From Methanocellales archaeon (GTDB taxonomy: Archaea; Halobacteriota; UBA148; JAJOKI01), in NCBI GenBank assembly GCA_021129915.1, contig JAJOKI010000029.1, positions 1-7,565 of the forward strand: DNA of 7,565 nucleotides, given 5' to 3'. Position numbers and translations under genes: made by a program. Positions within the stretch are counted from its first letter, which is position 1, and every line of letters starts with the position of its first letter. The notes below the pieces were generated by a model that searched no databases, was not told the origin of the DNA, and worked only from the letters and a program-made list of their open reading frames with translations. Below are positions 1-7,099 of the stretch, in pieces.

Positions 1-368
1 ACGGCCACTCCAATCGCTATCTCGATTAATATGATCATCAACTCACTGACGTCAGCAGGATGCATTGGCAGTGGTATCACCATAAACTCTAAAAAAGTTC
101 CCCCGGCCAAAATACCCAGCAACCCAATTGCGGTAAATAATAACGCGCCAGAAACTGCCATCAAGTCCCTTATCTTAGATGCTGCCCTTTTCTCTGCCTC
201 AGATAAACCAAATGAGATTGCCAGCAATATCATGCTCGCGCCAACGATCACACCGCCCTGGAAGCCGCCGCCCGGACTGATATGACCATGCATGATGATG
301 TAGAGCCCAAATAGTTGTATAAACGGTATCATCAACCTCGAGATCGTTTGGACTATTATGGTGGTCAT
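1..368 (-). CDS. mnhB: MnhB/MbhF-like antiporter subunit B (partial, C-terminus beyond left edge)
   Basis: This is a membrane subunit of a multisubunit Na+/H+ antiporter (Mrp/Mnh family, MnhB domain; MbhF in membrane-bound hydrogenases). The first 122 residues are visible. They begin MTTIIVQTISRLMIPFIQ and contain the family hallmark HGHISPGGGFQGGV at about residues 25-38, followed by further hydrophobic segments and the EFMVIPLP loop. The start ATG at 368 overlaps the stop of the upstream mbhE by four bases (ATGA). A Shine-Dalgarno GGGAGG at 382-377 lies 8 bases before it. The gene is the last visible member of the operon; MnhC and MnhD-type subunits would be expected to follow to the left. 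The family call is firm. Whether the complex is a stand-alone antiporter or the ion module of a hydrogenase cannot be decided here. Confidence 0.92.
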   Translation of the reverse strand, partial: MTTIIVQTISRLMIPFIQLFGLYIIMHGHISPGGGFQGGVIVGASMILLAISFGLSEAEKRAASKIRDLMAVSGALLFTAIGLLGILAGGTFLEFMVIPLPMHPADVSELMIILIEIAIGVA

Positions 369-613
369 TCATCTCGCCTCCCAAGGAGGGATATGACCGC
401 TGCCCCTGCGGTGAATATCACCGTGAGCTCGCCAAGCGTATCATATCCCCTGTAGCTTATGAGAACCGCCGCCACTATGTTCTTCACACCAGTTTCCTCA
501 TACCCCCTCTCAATGTACCTGGGGACGACGTGAAGATGTGCTGGACTCTCAGGATCGCCAAACGCTGGCATGTCGATCACAGCCATGACGAGCACGGACC
601 CGATCATCATCAA
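365..613 (-). CDS. mbhE: MbhE-like subunit of antiporter/hydrogenase membrane module
   Basis: This small membrane protein matches the MbhE family, which corresponds to the extreme C-terminal part of bacterial MrpA. Family features visible are DMPAFGDPESPAH, a YIERGYEETGVKN segment, then VLISYRGYDTLGELTVIFTA. These give one N-terminal and one C-terminal membrane helix flanking a conserved loop. The stop overlaps the mnhB start (ATGA). The start is uncertain. The first ordinary start codon is TTG at 613 (followed by ATG at 610), but it would cut into the first helix and has no ribosome site. In-frame codons back to 661 are open, and a strong GGAGG at 649-645 sits 7 bases before an in-frame ATT at 637. 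The true product may therefore be about 8 residues longer than listed. Identity is confident; the start is not. Confidence 0.85.
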   Translation of the reverse strand: MMMIGSVLVMAVIDMPAFGDPESPAHLHVVPRYIERGYEETGVKNIVAAVLISYRGYDTLGELTVIFTAGAAVISLLGRRDE

Positions 614-632
614 GACGATAAGCGGTGCAATT

Positions 633-878
633 CTAATCTTCCTCCCTCCTCGTCGTTTTAGCTATAGTCACAATAAACAAGAGTGTTGTGATTCCTGCAC
701 CAACCGCCGCCTCGGTCAAAGCAACATCGGGTGCATTCAGTTGCGCGAACACTATCGCCATGACCAAGCCATAAATAGAGAAAACGACTGTTGCCGCCAA
801 TAAATCCTTGGTGAAGACCACGATGATGGAAAGTATCACTAAAAAATACAGGAGTATGATGTCAAGCGCCCATATCAT
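633..878 (-). CDS. mbhD: MbhD-like (DUF4040) antiporter subunit
   Basis: This 81-residue membrane protein has three predicted helices, at about residues 5-22, 27-46 and 58-74. The motif DVALTEAAVGAGITTLLF (residues 50-67) is diagnostic of the DUF4040/MbhD family, equivalent to a segment near the C-terminus of the large MrpA subunit of bacterial antiporters. In the split archaeal arrangement it is a separate gene just before mbhE, as here. The start ATG at 878 overlaps the mnhG stop by four bases. It is preceded by a strong AAGGAGGTG ribosome site with a 5-base gap, the best in the operon. Its stop TAG at 635-633 abuts the mbhE start region. MbhD probably forms part of the proton/sodium path in the membrane arm together with MbhE. 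Confidence 0.92.
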   Translation of the reverse strand: MIWALDIILLYFLVILSIIVVFTKDLLAATVVFSIYGLVMAIVFAQLNAPDVALTEAAVGAGITTLLFIVTIAKTTRREED

Positions 879-1204
879 CTTGGCACCTCCTTATACATGT
901 CGACGACGCTCTTCTCCCATAACCCTATGCCATGCTTGTATGCAGCTCTCGCTATCGCATGGGCAGCGGTTGGATTTGTCAGAAAGACGAAGCCTATGAT
1001 GAAAACCATTTTAACGCTTGTAAGTGTTGCCCCCTCATACAATATTATTCCCATCAATATCATACCAAGCCCTAGTGTATCGCATTTAGTCGCCGCGTGC
1101 AGCCTCGTATAGACGTCAGGGAGTCGCAATAATCCAATGGTGCCTACGAAGAAAAAGAAGGTGCCGATGGACAGGAAGAGTATCTGCAACGCCTCGATTA
1201 TCAT
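875..1204 (-). CDS. mnhG: MnhG/MbhC-like antiporter subunit G
   Basis: This 109-residue protein of the MnhG/PhaG family is a small three-helix subunit of the Mrp antiporter membrane arm. Visible family signs are the N-terminal helix ILFLSIGTFFFFVGTIGLLR, the motif RLPDVYTRLHAATKCDTLG (residues 27-45), and LTNPTAAHAIARAAY (75-89). The start was placed at ATG 1204. It overlaps the mnhF stop in the operon's usual ATGA arrangement and has a GGGAG purine run about 9 bases upstream. The frame stays open as far as 1504, but that upstream part is the shadow of mnhF and has no membrane-protein character. The length is normal for the family. Confidence 0.93.
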   Translation of the reverse strand: MIIEALQILFLSIGTFFFFVGTIGLLRLPDVYTRLHAATKCDTLGLGMILMGIILYEGATLTSVKMVFIIGFVFLTNPTAAHAIARAAYKHGIGLWEKSVVDMYKEVPR

Positions 1205-1464
1205 TCGACCACTCTCCCTGTCTCTAAATATCTTGCGGTAGCAAGTACCATCAAGAACAACAACACAGCATATGTCAGAGCGATGTCGATGAACATCATC
1301 TGACCATATATGACCGCGATTAAAACCAGGATTGTCAGCGTCTTGGTGCCTATTACCTGTACGGCAGCTATCTTGTCTGGCAGGGTTGGCCCAACTATAA
1401 GCCTGTAGAAACACATCAGGGCTGCAAAAGATAGTGCAAGAGCGGTAAAAAAGAAGGTACTCAT
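1201..1464 (-). CDS. mnhF: MnhF/MbhB-like antiporter subunit F
   Basis: This 87-residue subunit F has three predicted membrane helices. The signature YRLIVGPTLPDKIAAVQVIG (residues 20-39) is typical of MnhF/MrpF, in which the conserved Gly-Pro-Asp loop joins helices 1 and 2. The start ATG at 1464 overlaps the mnhE stop by four bases and has a GGGGAGGGAG purine run directly upstream that serves as ribosome site. The end (RVVE, TGA) overlaps mnhG. MnhF acts with MnhE and MnhG as the small-subunit end of the antiporter. In bacterial Mrp complexes this group helps form a sodium path, although the exact role in archaeal complexes is less settled. Confidence 0.93.
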   Translation of the reverse strand: MSTFFFTALALSFAALMCFYRLIVGPTLPDKIAAVQVIGTKTLTILVLIAVIYGQMMFIDIALTYAVLLFLMVLATARYLETGRVVE

Positions 1465-1964
1465 CGTTCTCCCTCCCCAAACACGTGCTCCATATGCTTC
1501 TCAAAATCCCCCTTCAAAAGGTTTTCTCCATGCTCGGTTGCCAGACAGTGAACATAGTAATCTCCATCGATTATGTCCATGGTCATTGTGCCCGGCGTCA
1601 GCGTTATCGAGTTCGCCAGCGTGGTGAGTGCGACATCACTTTTCAGCCTGGAACTGAACTTTATGATTCCTGGGGATATTGGCATCTTTGGGTCGAGAAC
1701 CCTGCGTGCAACATCGATGTTAGCTATGAAAATTTGAAATAGTAACCAAAAACCATATTTTATAAACCTGGTAAGGATGCCCGCACGACCAATGATGCTG
1801 TCGCTACCCCTTATGAGCAAATCATGTGAATAAAGTGCGACGAGGATAGAACAGATTATACCCATTGAGAGGTGCATCGCATCCAAAAGGCCAGATAAAA
1901 ATATCCAAAAACTAAATAAGACGATGAATGTCAGAAAGATGCCGACAATATTTTTAGAGTTCAT
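1461..1964 (-). CDS. mnhE: MnhE/MbhA-like antiporter subunit E, first gene of the operon
   Basis: This protein of about 167 residues belongs to the MnhE/MrpE family. It has two to three N-terminal membrane helices (about residues 6-45 and 63-80), then a cytoplasmic domain. Recognisable family elements are LLFQIFIANIDVARRVLDP, followed by LANSITLTPGTMTMDI and DGDYYVHCL near the C-terminus. The start is ambiguous: GTG at 1973 would add three residues (MDK) before the ATG at 1964, and neither has a convincing ribosome site. This fits a first gene with a short leader, in contrast to the well-equipped downstream genes. It opens the operon and is transcribed away from the divergent region at 1974-2146, which carries a TATA-like box on this strand at about 2014-2003. 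Confidence 0.92.
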   Translation of the reverse strand: MNSKNIVGIFLTFIVLFSFWIFLSGLLDAMHLSMGIICSILVALYSHDLLIRGSDSIIGRAGILTRFIKYGFWLLFQIFIANIDVARRVLDPKMPISPGIIKFSSRLKSDVALTTLANSITLTPGTMTMDIIDGDYYVHCLATEHGENLLKGDFEKHMEHVFGEGER

Positions 1965-1973
1965 CTTATCCAC

Positions 1974-2146
1974 TCGCTAGCATATCATCACGAAATTTGA
2001 TGATAATTTAATAATCTAACGATATAGATGCATAAAAAGATTTTGAATTGATTGGCAATCTATTGAAGAAGGAGACAGACATATATGAGTTAACGTATTC
2101 AGCGAAGAGAAACATTTTAATAATTTATGGTTAGAATTATATTATA
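1974..2146. promoter_or_regulatory. Divergent control region between the antiporter operon and the gene at 2147
   Basis: This A/T-rich intergenic stretch contains no gene. On the minus strand a TATA-like TTATTAAATTAT lies at about 2014-2003. It would place transcription start near 1984-1980, just before mnhE. On the plus strand TTTTAATAAT at about 2115-2124, preceded by the purine-rich GAAGAGAAAC (a possible BRE), lies about 28 bases before the ATG at 2147. That gene is therefore probably leaderless. A perfect 8-base inverted repeat TATCATCA/TGATGATA (1983-1990 and 1998-2005) sits between the mnhE TATA-like box and the mnhE start. A short dyad GATTGGCAATC lies at 2050-2060. Box assignments are by eye. 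Confidence 0.5.
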
Positions 2147-2497
2147 ATGTGGTATATTGACGTGATAGTAGGATTTATATCATTTTTAGTGGCATTCGTT
2201 GGGCTTGTCCTCTTCATCCTCCTGTTTCTAACGTTAGGAAGAGTTGACTGGAATTTATTGAAAGAGAACACTTTCCGAGACATGCACTTTTTAACTAAAA
2301 ATTGGACACTTCTTTGTGTATCGGGCGCGTATTTCGCAGCTTACGAATTGATTTATACCTTCAAGCTGTGGGAGCCGATAGGGATACAAGTGTTTGCAGC
2401 ACCCCTAAGACTGGTCTCCATAAGTTGTCTTGCAGTCCTGGTGTTTAGATGGTATCAAATGGTAAAAAAGAGTGTCGTTGATGCTGAAAAGGTATGA
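2147..2497 (+). CDS. Hypothetical small membrane protein, three predicted helices
   Basis: I do not recognise this 116-residue protein. It has a long hydrophobic N-terminal segment (residues 5-30), a second at about 52-71 and a third at about 80-100. Short charged stretches lie between them (GRVDWNLLKENTFRDMH) and at the basic C-terminus (RWYQMVKKSVVDAEKV). It is therefore very likely an integral membrane protein. No cysteine or histidine clusters suggest metal binding. The ATG at 2147 has no Shine-Dalgarno but sits about 28 bases after a TATA-like TTTTAATAAT, as expected for a leaderless transcript. It is divergent from the antiporter operon and shares its control region, so a role linked to ion or redox physiology is possible but unproven. 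Its stop is 6 bases from the end of the convergent hydrolase gene. Confidence 0.7.
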   Translation: MWYIDVIVGFISFLVAFVGLVLFILLFLTLGRVDWNLLKENTFRDMHFLTKNWTLLCVSGAYFAAYELIYTFKLWEPIGIQVFAAPLRLVSISCLAVLVFRWYQMVKKSVVDAEKV

Positions 2498-2503
2498 AAA
2501 TAT

Positions 2504-3172
2504 TCATTTGTTCAACATATTAAGTTCAGCGAATTTTAATGACTTCTCAATATGGATATTGACATTTTTGTATACTGCCTCGCCATGCCCTGGATAAATG
2601 GCATCGATGTCCAGCGTTGTCAATAGTTTTATCGAATTCATCAGTGCAGTGGGGTCGCCGCCAGGCAGATCAGTCCGACCAATGCCGCCATTCGAGAAAA
2701 TCGTATCACCAGAGAACAAAAGTCTTAAAGAAGATGTCCTTTGGATATCTTCGCCATGAAGACAGATGCCTCCCAGCGTGTGCCCTGGCGTATGAATTAC
2801 TTTAAGGGTCAGGTCTCCAAGGTCCAGAATCTCCTCCCCCTGAAGCAGCATATCAGGTTTAATGCTGGGGGGACATGCTCCAAATAGCGAGGATGCCGTT
2901 GCATGGATATCGTCCAATAAATCCGCATCGCACTGGTGAATCGCAACGCTGGCATTTGTTTGTTCGGCCAGTTGAGCGGTGCCAGCAGTATGGTCATAGT
3001 GGCAGTGTGTCAGAATGATATACTCAAGAGAGTTAGGATCGATTACCCTCTTTATTGCATTAAGGGCAAAATCAGGATCGATGCCGACGTCCACCAACAC
3101 CGGCCGTTCTGCTTCGACCAGATACGCATTCGCGGCGTATGGCGAAGCAGTAATTTTATGCACCTTGACCAT
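2504..3172 (-). CDS. Metallo-beta-lactamase-fold hydrolase (glyoxalase II-like)
   Basis: This 222-residue protein belongs to the MBL-fold hydrolases. All metal-binding motifs are visible: THCHYDH at residues 55-61 (His56, His58, Asp60, His61), TPGH ending at His131, SGD ending at Asp156, and PGHG with His196. The GRTDLPGGD segment (165-173) is typical of the glyoxalase II-like/YqgX branch, so thioester hydrolysis is the likely chemistry. The substrate cannot be read from sequence, since many archaeal members lack glutathione partners. I prefer ATG at 3172, with AAAGG 9-13 bases upstream, over an alternative TTG at 3181 that would add MSL. There is no signal peptide, so it should be cytoplasmic. 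It converges with the small membrane protein and is divergent from the thiC remnant. Confidence 0.88.
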   Translation of the reverse strand: MVKVHKITASPYAANAYLVEAERPVLVDVGIDPDFALNAIKRVIDPNSLEYIILTHCHYDHTAGTAQLAEQTNASVAIHQCDADLLDDIHATASSLFGACPPSIKPDMLLQGEEILDLGDLTLKVIHTPGHTLGGICLHGEDIQRTSSLRLLFSGDTIFSNGGIGRTDLPGGDPTALMNSIKLLTTLDIDAIYPGHGEAVYKNVNIHIEKSLKFAELNMLNK

Positions 3173-3192
3173 TAAAGACAACCTTTGGAATT

Positions 3193-3232
3193 TTGACTGA
3201 AAAAACAGTCAACCTGAAACGTAGTTACAGGT
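3193..3232. repeat. Two adjacent inverted repeats upstream of the thiC remnant
   Basis: The first dyad is TTGACTG (3193-3199), a six-A loop, then CAGTCAA (3206-3212); its arms are perfect. The second begins on the last base of the first: ACCTGAAAC (3212-3220), GTA, then GTTACAGGT (3224-3232), nine-base arms with one A-A mismatch. Both lie between the divergent starts of the MBL hydrolase (3172) and the thiC remnant (3261). They could be operators for a dimeric repressor, or RNA hairpins in a leader. A TATA-like CATTTATTAAAC follows at about 3237-3248. Function is inferred only from position and symmetry. Confidence 0.5.
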
Positions 3233-3260
3233 ATAACATTTATTAAACTTAAGAGTTACC

Positions 3261-5174
<1,914 letters not shown>

Positions 5175-5181
<7 letters not shown>

Positions 5182-5262
5182 TACAAAGACCACCTAAAGA
5201 TAAATACGTTGTATAACAGCTTTTGTCTAATTTGATATAAAAGGAGAAAAGGTGAAAACAAT
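5175..5262 (+). promoter_or_regulatory. Probable histone promoter and leader
   Basis: TATATAATA at 5175-5183 overlaps the aminotransferase stop codon and is preceded by the purine-rich ACGAAAGG (5167-5174), a good archaeal BRE-TATA arrangement. Transcription would begin near 5203-5207, giving a leader of about 55-60 bases. Upstream of the ATG at 5263 are GGAG (5243-5246) and GGTG (5251-5254); the latter, 8 bases from the start, is the better ribosome site. GATATAAAA at 5233-5241 is an alternative box, but it is too close to allow a leader containing those sites. Confidence 0.45.
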
Positions 5263-5469
5263 ATGACAGAACTTCCACTTGCACCAGTAGGTCGAATTGT
5301 AAGAAAAGCAGGCGCTGAGAGGGTCAGCGAAGATGCCAGAGTAATGCTGGCAAATATATTGGAGGATTATGGACTCAAGGTATCTGCAGAGGCGCTCAAG
5401 TTAGCAGGACACGCTGGCAGACGGACCATAAAAGCAGATGATATTAAATTGGCGAGTCAGAGATTATAA
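5263..5469 (+). CDS. Archaeal histone, HMf family
   Basis: This 68-residue single histone fold aligns almost end to end with HMfB-type histones, with one extra N-terminal residue and no tail. It has helix 1 (about 6-15), loop 1 AERVSEDA (18-25), the long central helix 2 (about 23-51), loop 2 GRRTIKADD (52-60) and helix 3. DNA-contact positions are kept (Arg11, Arg20, Arg53, Lys57). So are Gly17, equivalent to the HMfB Gly16 needed for tight stacking of DNA gyres, and the dimer-dimer interface residues Leu47, His50 and Asp60. It should therefore form dimers that wrap DNA and can extend into hypernucleosome fibres. Ribosome site GGTG is 8 bases before the ATG. The exoD-family gene follows after 5 bases and is probably co-transcribed. 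Confidence 0.97.
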   Translation: MTELPLAPVGRIVRKAGAERVSEDARVMLANILEDYGLKVSAEALKLAGHAGRRTIKADDIKLASQRL

Positions 5470-5474
5470 GTCAA

Positions 5475-6089
5475 ATGACTACCAAATTCTCTGATGACTT
5501 GAAAGAGCTATCCAAAAGGATGGACGAGAATTCGACAATTGAATCTCTTCTAAGGGAATATTCAGAGAAAGAGACCATATCCACTTTTGGTTTTTTGATA
5601 GCTCTTTTGGCTTTGCCGGTCGCTTTGCCAACTCCAGCAGCTGGTTTTGCCACCCCGTTCGGCATTTGCATCATCTTTATATCCATTGCCCTGCTGGCCA
5701 ATGTGCCCTTAGACTGCATTATTTCCAGAATGCCAAAAAAGATGAGAGAGAAGGAAGTCGGCAGAAAACTCGTAGAATTCACCGACCTTTCCTCAAATAT
5801 CGTGGAGAAAATAGAAACATTTACCAAACCCCGCTTTACCAGAGTCTATCAAACCCTCGTCTTTGGCCGTGCCAGATATTTTCTATACTTTTTGCTTATC
5901 TTGGTGGGAATCGCCATGATTCTGCCCATCCCGTTAACAAACACAGCCCCAGCAGCTGTAGCCTTCATCATCGGCATTGGCATGATGAATAGAGACGGTT
6001 TTCTCGTCTTAGCAGGAGTTATTTTAGGTCCAGTCGGCCTGATGATATATTATCTTTTAGTCGGTGGCGTTATAGGGTTGGTGTTTTAG
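5475..6089 (+). CDS. ExoD-family integral membrane protein
   Basis: This 204-residue protein matches the ExoD family, named for a rhizobial exopolysaccharide-synthesis protein; the biochemical role is unknown. A charged N-terminal region (1-35) is followed by hydrophobic segments at about 37-55, 61-77, 134-152, 158-172 and 175-203. The two family proline motifs are present: ALPVALPTPAAGF (46-58) and ILPIPLTNTAPA (149-160), then NRDGFLVLAGVILGPVG (172-188). The start follows the histone stop by 5 bases with no clear Shine-Dalgarno, so translation may be coupled. The C-terminus overlaps the convergent thiI by 20 bases inside a 14-base tandem duplication. With only one repeat copy the frame would continue for roughly 20 more residues, so the present end may have been created by the duplication. 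Confidence 0.85.
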   Translation: MTTKFSDDLKELSKRMDENSTIESLLREYSEKETISTFGFLIALLALPVALPTPAAGFATPFGICIIFISIALLANVPLDCIISRMPKKMREKEVGRKLVEFTDLSSNIVEKIETFTKPRFTRVYQTLVFGRARYFLYFLLILVGIAMILPIPLTNTAPAAVAFIIGIGMMNRDGFLVLAGVILGPVGLMIYYLLVGGVIGLVF

Positions 6090-7041
6090 GGTTGGTGTTG
6101 ATTTTCATTGCAAGGGCTGTAATCTCCGATTTGTTCATGCCGATTAATGGGTGGTAAATCGGAAAATCGACTGCAAGCACATCCGCTGATATCTGGGCGT
6201 CAGCCTGCTCCAATGATGAACCCGTGACTATTCCCTGCGCCCGCTCTTTTTTTGCTATCTCCGCAGCAATTCGATAAATATTCTCTACACCCTCGCCACG
6301 CGGCACTTCGTGGATTTTCATTGGGTAATTCGGCGCCCATCTCTGCAAAATTTTGATAAACTCCACCGCCTTGCCTCTCTCTGCCGCGCCCGGAAAAGGA
6401 GCGTTATCGAAATATACTGGGATTATCTCGCAGCCACGCCTCATCATAAGCCACGCTGCAACATGTGAATTAATGTCGTCAGATATCAACGCCACCACCC
6501 TGCCCTGCGTGCCAAGTGGCAGACCGCCAACGCCTTTGATGATCTTCGTATAAACATAGGCTTTGTCGGGCCTCACCTCGACGAATATCTCTTTGTCGGG
6601 AGATGTCAGGTCAACGGATGGATTTCGTCCCTTGAGGCGCTCGTATACAGCGTCACCGCACGATACTCCGATGTCCCTGCTGGAAATCGCCTGGACTCCT
6701 GCTTTGCGCGCCCGTATGGCAAATGATTCATCCTTGCCAATAATTGCCTCGCCAACATCTGCCGCGAGTTGTGCTATCGCACTAAGTCCCGGCTCCGTAG
6801 AGATCACAGGACTCGTCGACACCACGCCAAAAACGTTCGCCACCACATCTGCGATGCCTGGGTCGTTGGAGTGGATGAATATTCTGCCTCGGTCCTGTCT
6901 GATGCCTGAATACCCCTTCTTGTGTAAGTGCAGTACAGCCTTGATGTTTTTCACGAGGATGCGCTCATATCGGCTTCGCACCCTCTCACTTTTTAATCCG
7001 ATCTCGCCGTGGCGAATCAAAATCGCATCGTAATTGAGCAT
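6070..7041 (-). CDS. thiI: ThiI-like protein with degenerate PP-loop and truncated C-terminus
   Basis: ThiI adenylates and thiolates uridine-8 of tRNA (s4U) and in some organisms supplies sulfur for the thiamine thiazole. This 323-residue protein keeps the N-terminal ferredoxin-like domain (IRHGEIGLKSERVRSRYERI, 9-28), the THUMP domain (about 60-168) and the PP-loop domain entry (GGLPLGTQGRVVALIS). The ATP motif SGGxDS, however, reads SDDINS (187-192), with the catalytic aspartate replaced by Asn191. The Cys-x-x-Cys pair expected before MYRIAE is replaced by GEGVENIYRIAAE (250-261). The C-terminus stops just after PLIGMNKSEI with the odd tail INTNPKTPTL, shorter than the roughly 380-residue family norm. 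It could be a decaying gene or a tRNA-binding protein that has lost catalysis. Start ATG 7041, with only a weak GAGAT upstream, shares a divergent promoter with the gene at 7100. Confidence 0.85.
   Translation of the reverse strand: MLNYDAILIRHGEIGLKSERVRSRYERILVKNIKAVLHLHKKGYSGIRQDRGRIFIHSNDPGIADVVANVFGVVSTSPVISTEPGLSAIAQLAADVGEAIIGKDESFAIRARKAGVQAISSRDIGVSCGDAVYERLKGRNPSVDLTSPDKEIFVEVRPDKAYVYTKIIKGVGGLPLGTQGRVVALISDDINSHVAAWLMMRRGCEIIPVYFDNAPFPGAAERGKAVEFIKILQRWAPNYPMKIHEVPRGEGVENIYRIAAEIAKKERAQGIVTGSSLEQADAQISADVLAVDFPIYHPLIGMNKSEITALAMKINTNPKTPTL
6073..6099. repeat. Two-copy 14-base tandem duplication at the exoD/thiI collision point
   Basis: TAGGGTTGGTGTT occurs at 6073-6085 and again at 6087-6099 with one T between copies, a period of 14 bases. 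The first copy encodes the last ExoD residues, and the first bases of the second copy supply its TAG stop. On the other strand the same DNA encodes the unusual thiI tail TNPKTPTL. Because 14 is not a multiple of three, the duplication shifts both reading frames. Confidence 0.9.
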
Positions 7042-7099
7042 CTATATCTCATTGTCCTATGAATAGTTTAATCTTTGTCGAACTGCAAATATCTTTAGC
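7042..7099. promoter_or_regulatory. Divergent promoter shared by thiI and the deacetylase-family gene
   Basis: This 58-base gap separates two divergent starts. An A/T core TAGTTTAATC at 7064-7073 (GATTAAACTA on the other strand) lies about 26-31 bases from both ATGs (7041 and 7100). That is the TATA-to-start distance expected if both transcripts begin at or very near the start codon. No Shine-Dalgarno precedes ATG 7100, and only a weak one precedes 7041, which fits leaderless mRNAs. The assignment is by eye. Confidence 0.4.

Noticed and set aside
1205..1504. Upstream extension of the mnhG frame to 1504
   Set aside because: It lies over mnhF in another frame, has no membrane-protein or family character, and the ATG at 1204 has the operon's standard overlap and a ribosome site.
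2068..2093. Ribosome-site-like AAGGAG followed by ATG AGT TAA
   Set aside because: A two-codon frame in a divergent control region with no evidence of transcription through it; most likely chance.
3205..3260. Possible TPP riboswitch before thiC (contains ACCTGA)
   Set aside because: Only this short fragment fits; the other conserved TPP-aptamer segments are absent and the space is too small. A protein operator is a better reading of the dyads.
5471..5827. Minus-strand open frame of 118 codons opposite exoD
   Set aside because: Antisense shadow; the plus strand carries both ExoD proline motifs and the membrane segments.
6563..7033. Plus-strand open frame of 156 codons opposite thiI
   Set aside because: The minus strand shows the clear ThiI N-terminal and THUMP domains; the plus frame looks like antisense composition.
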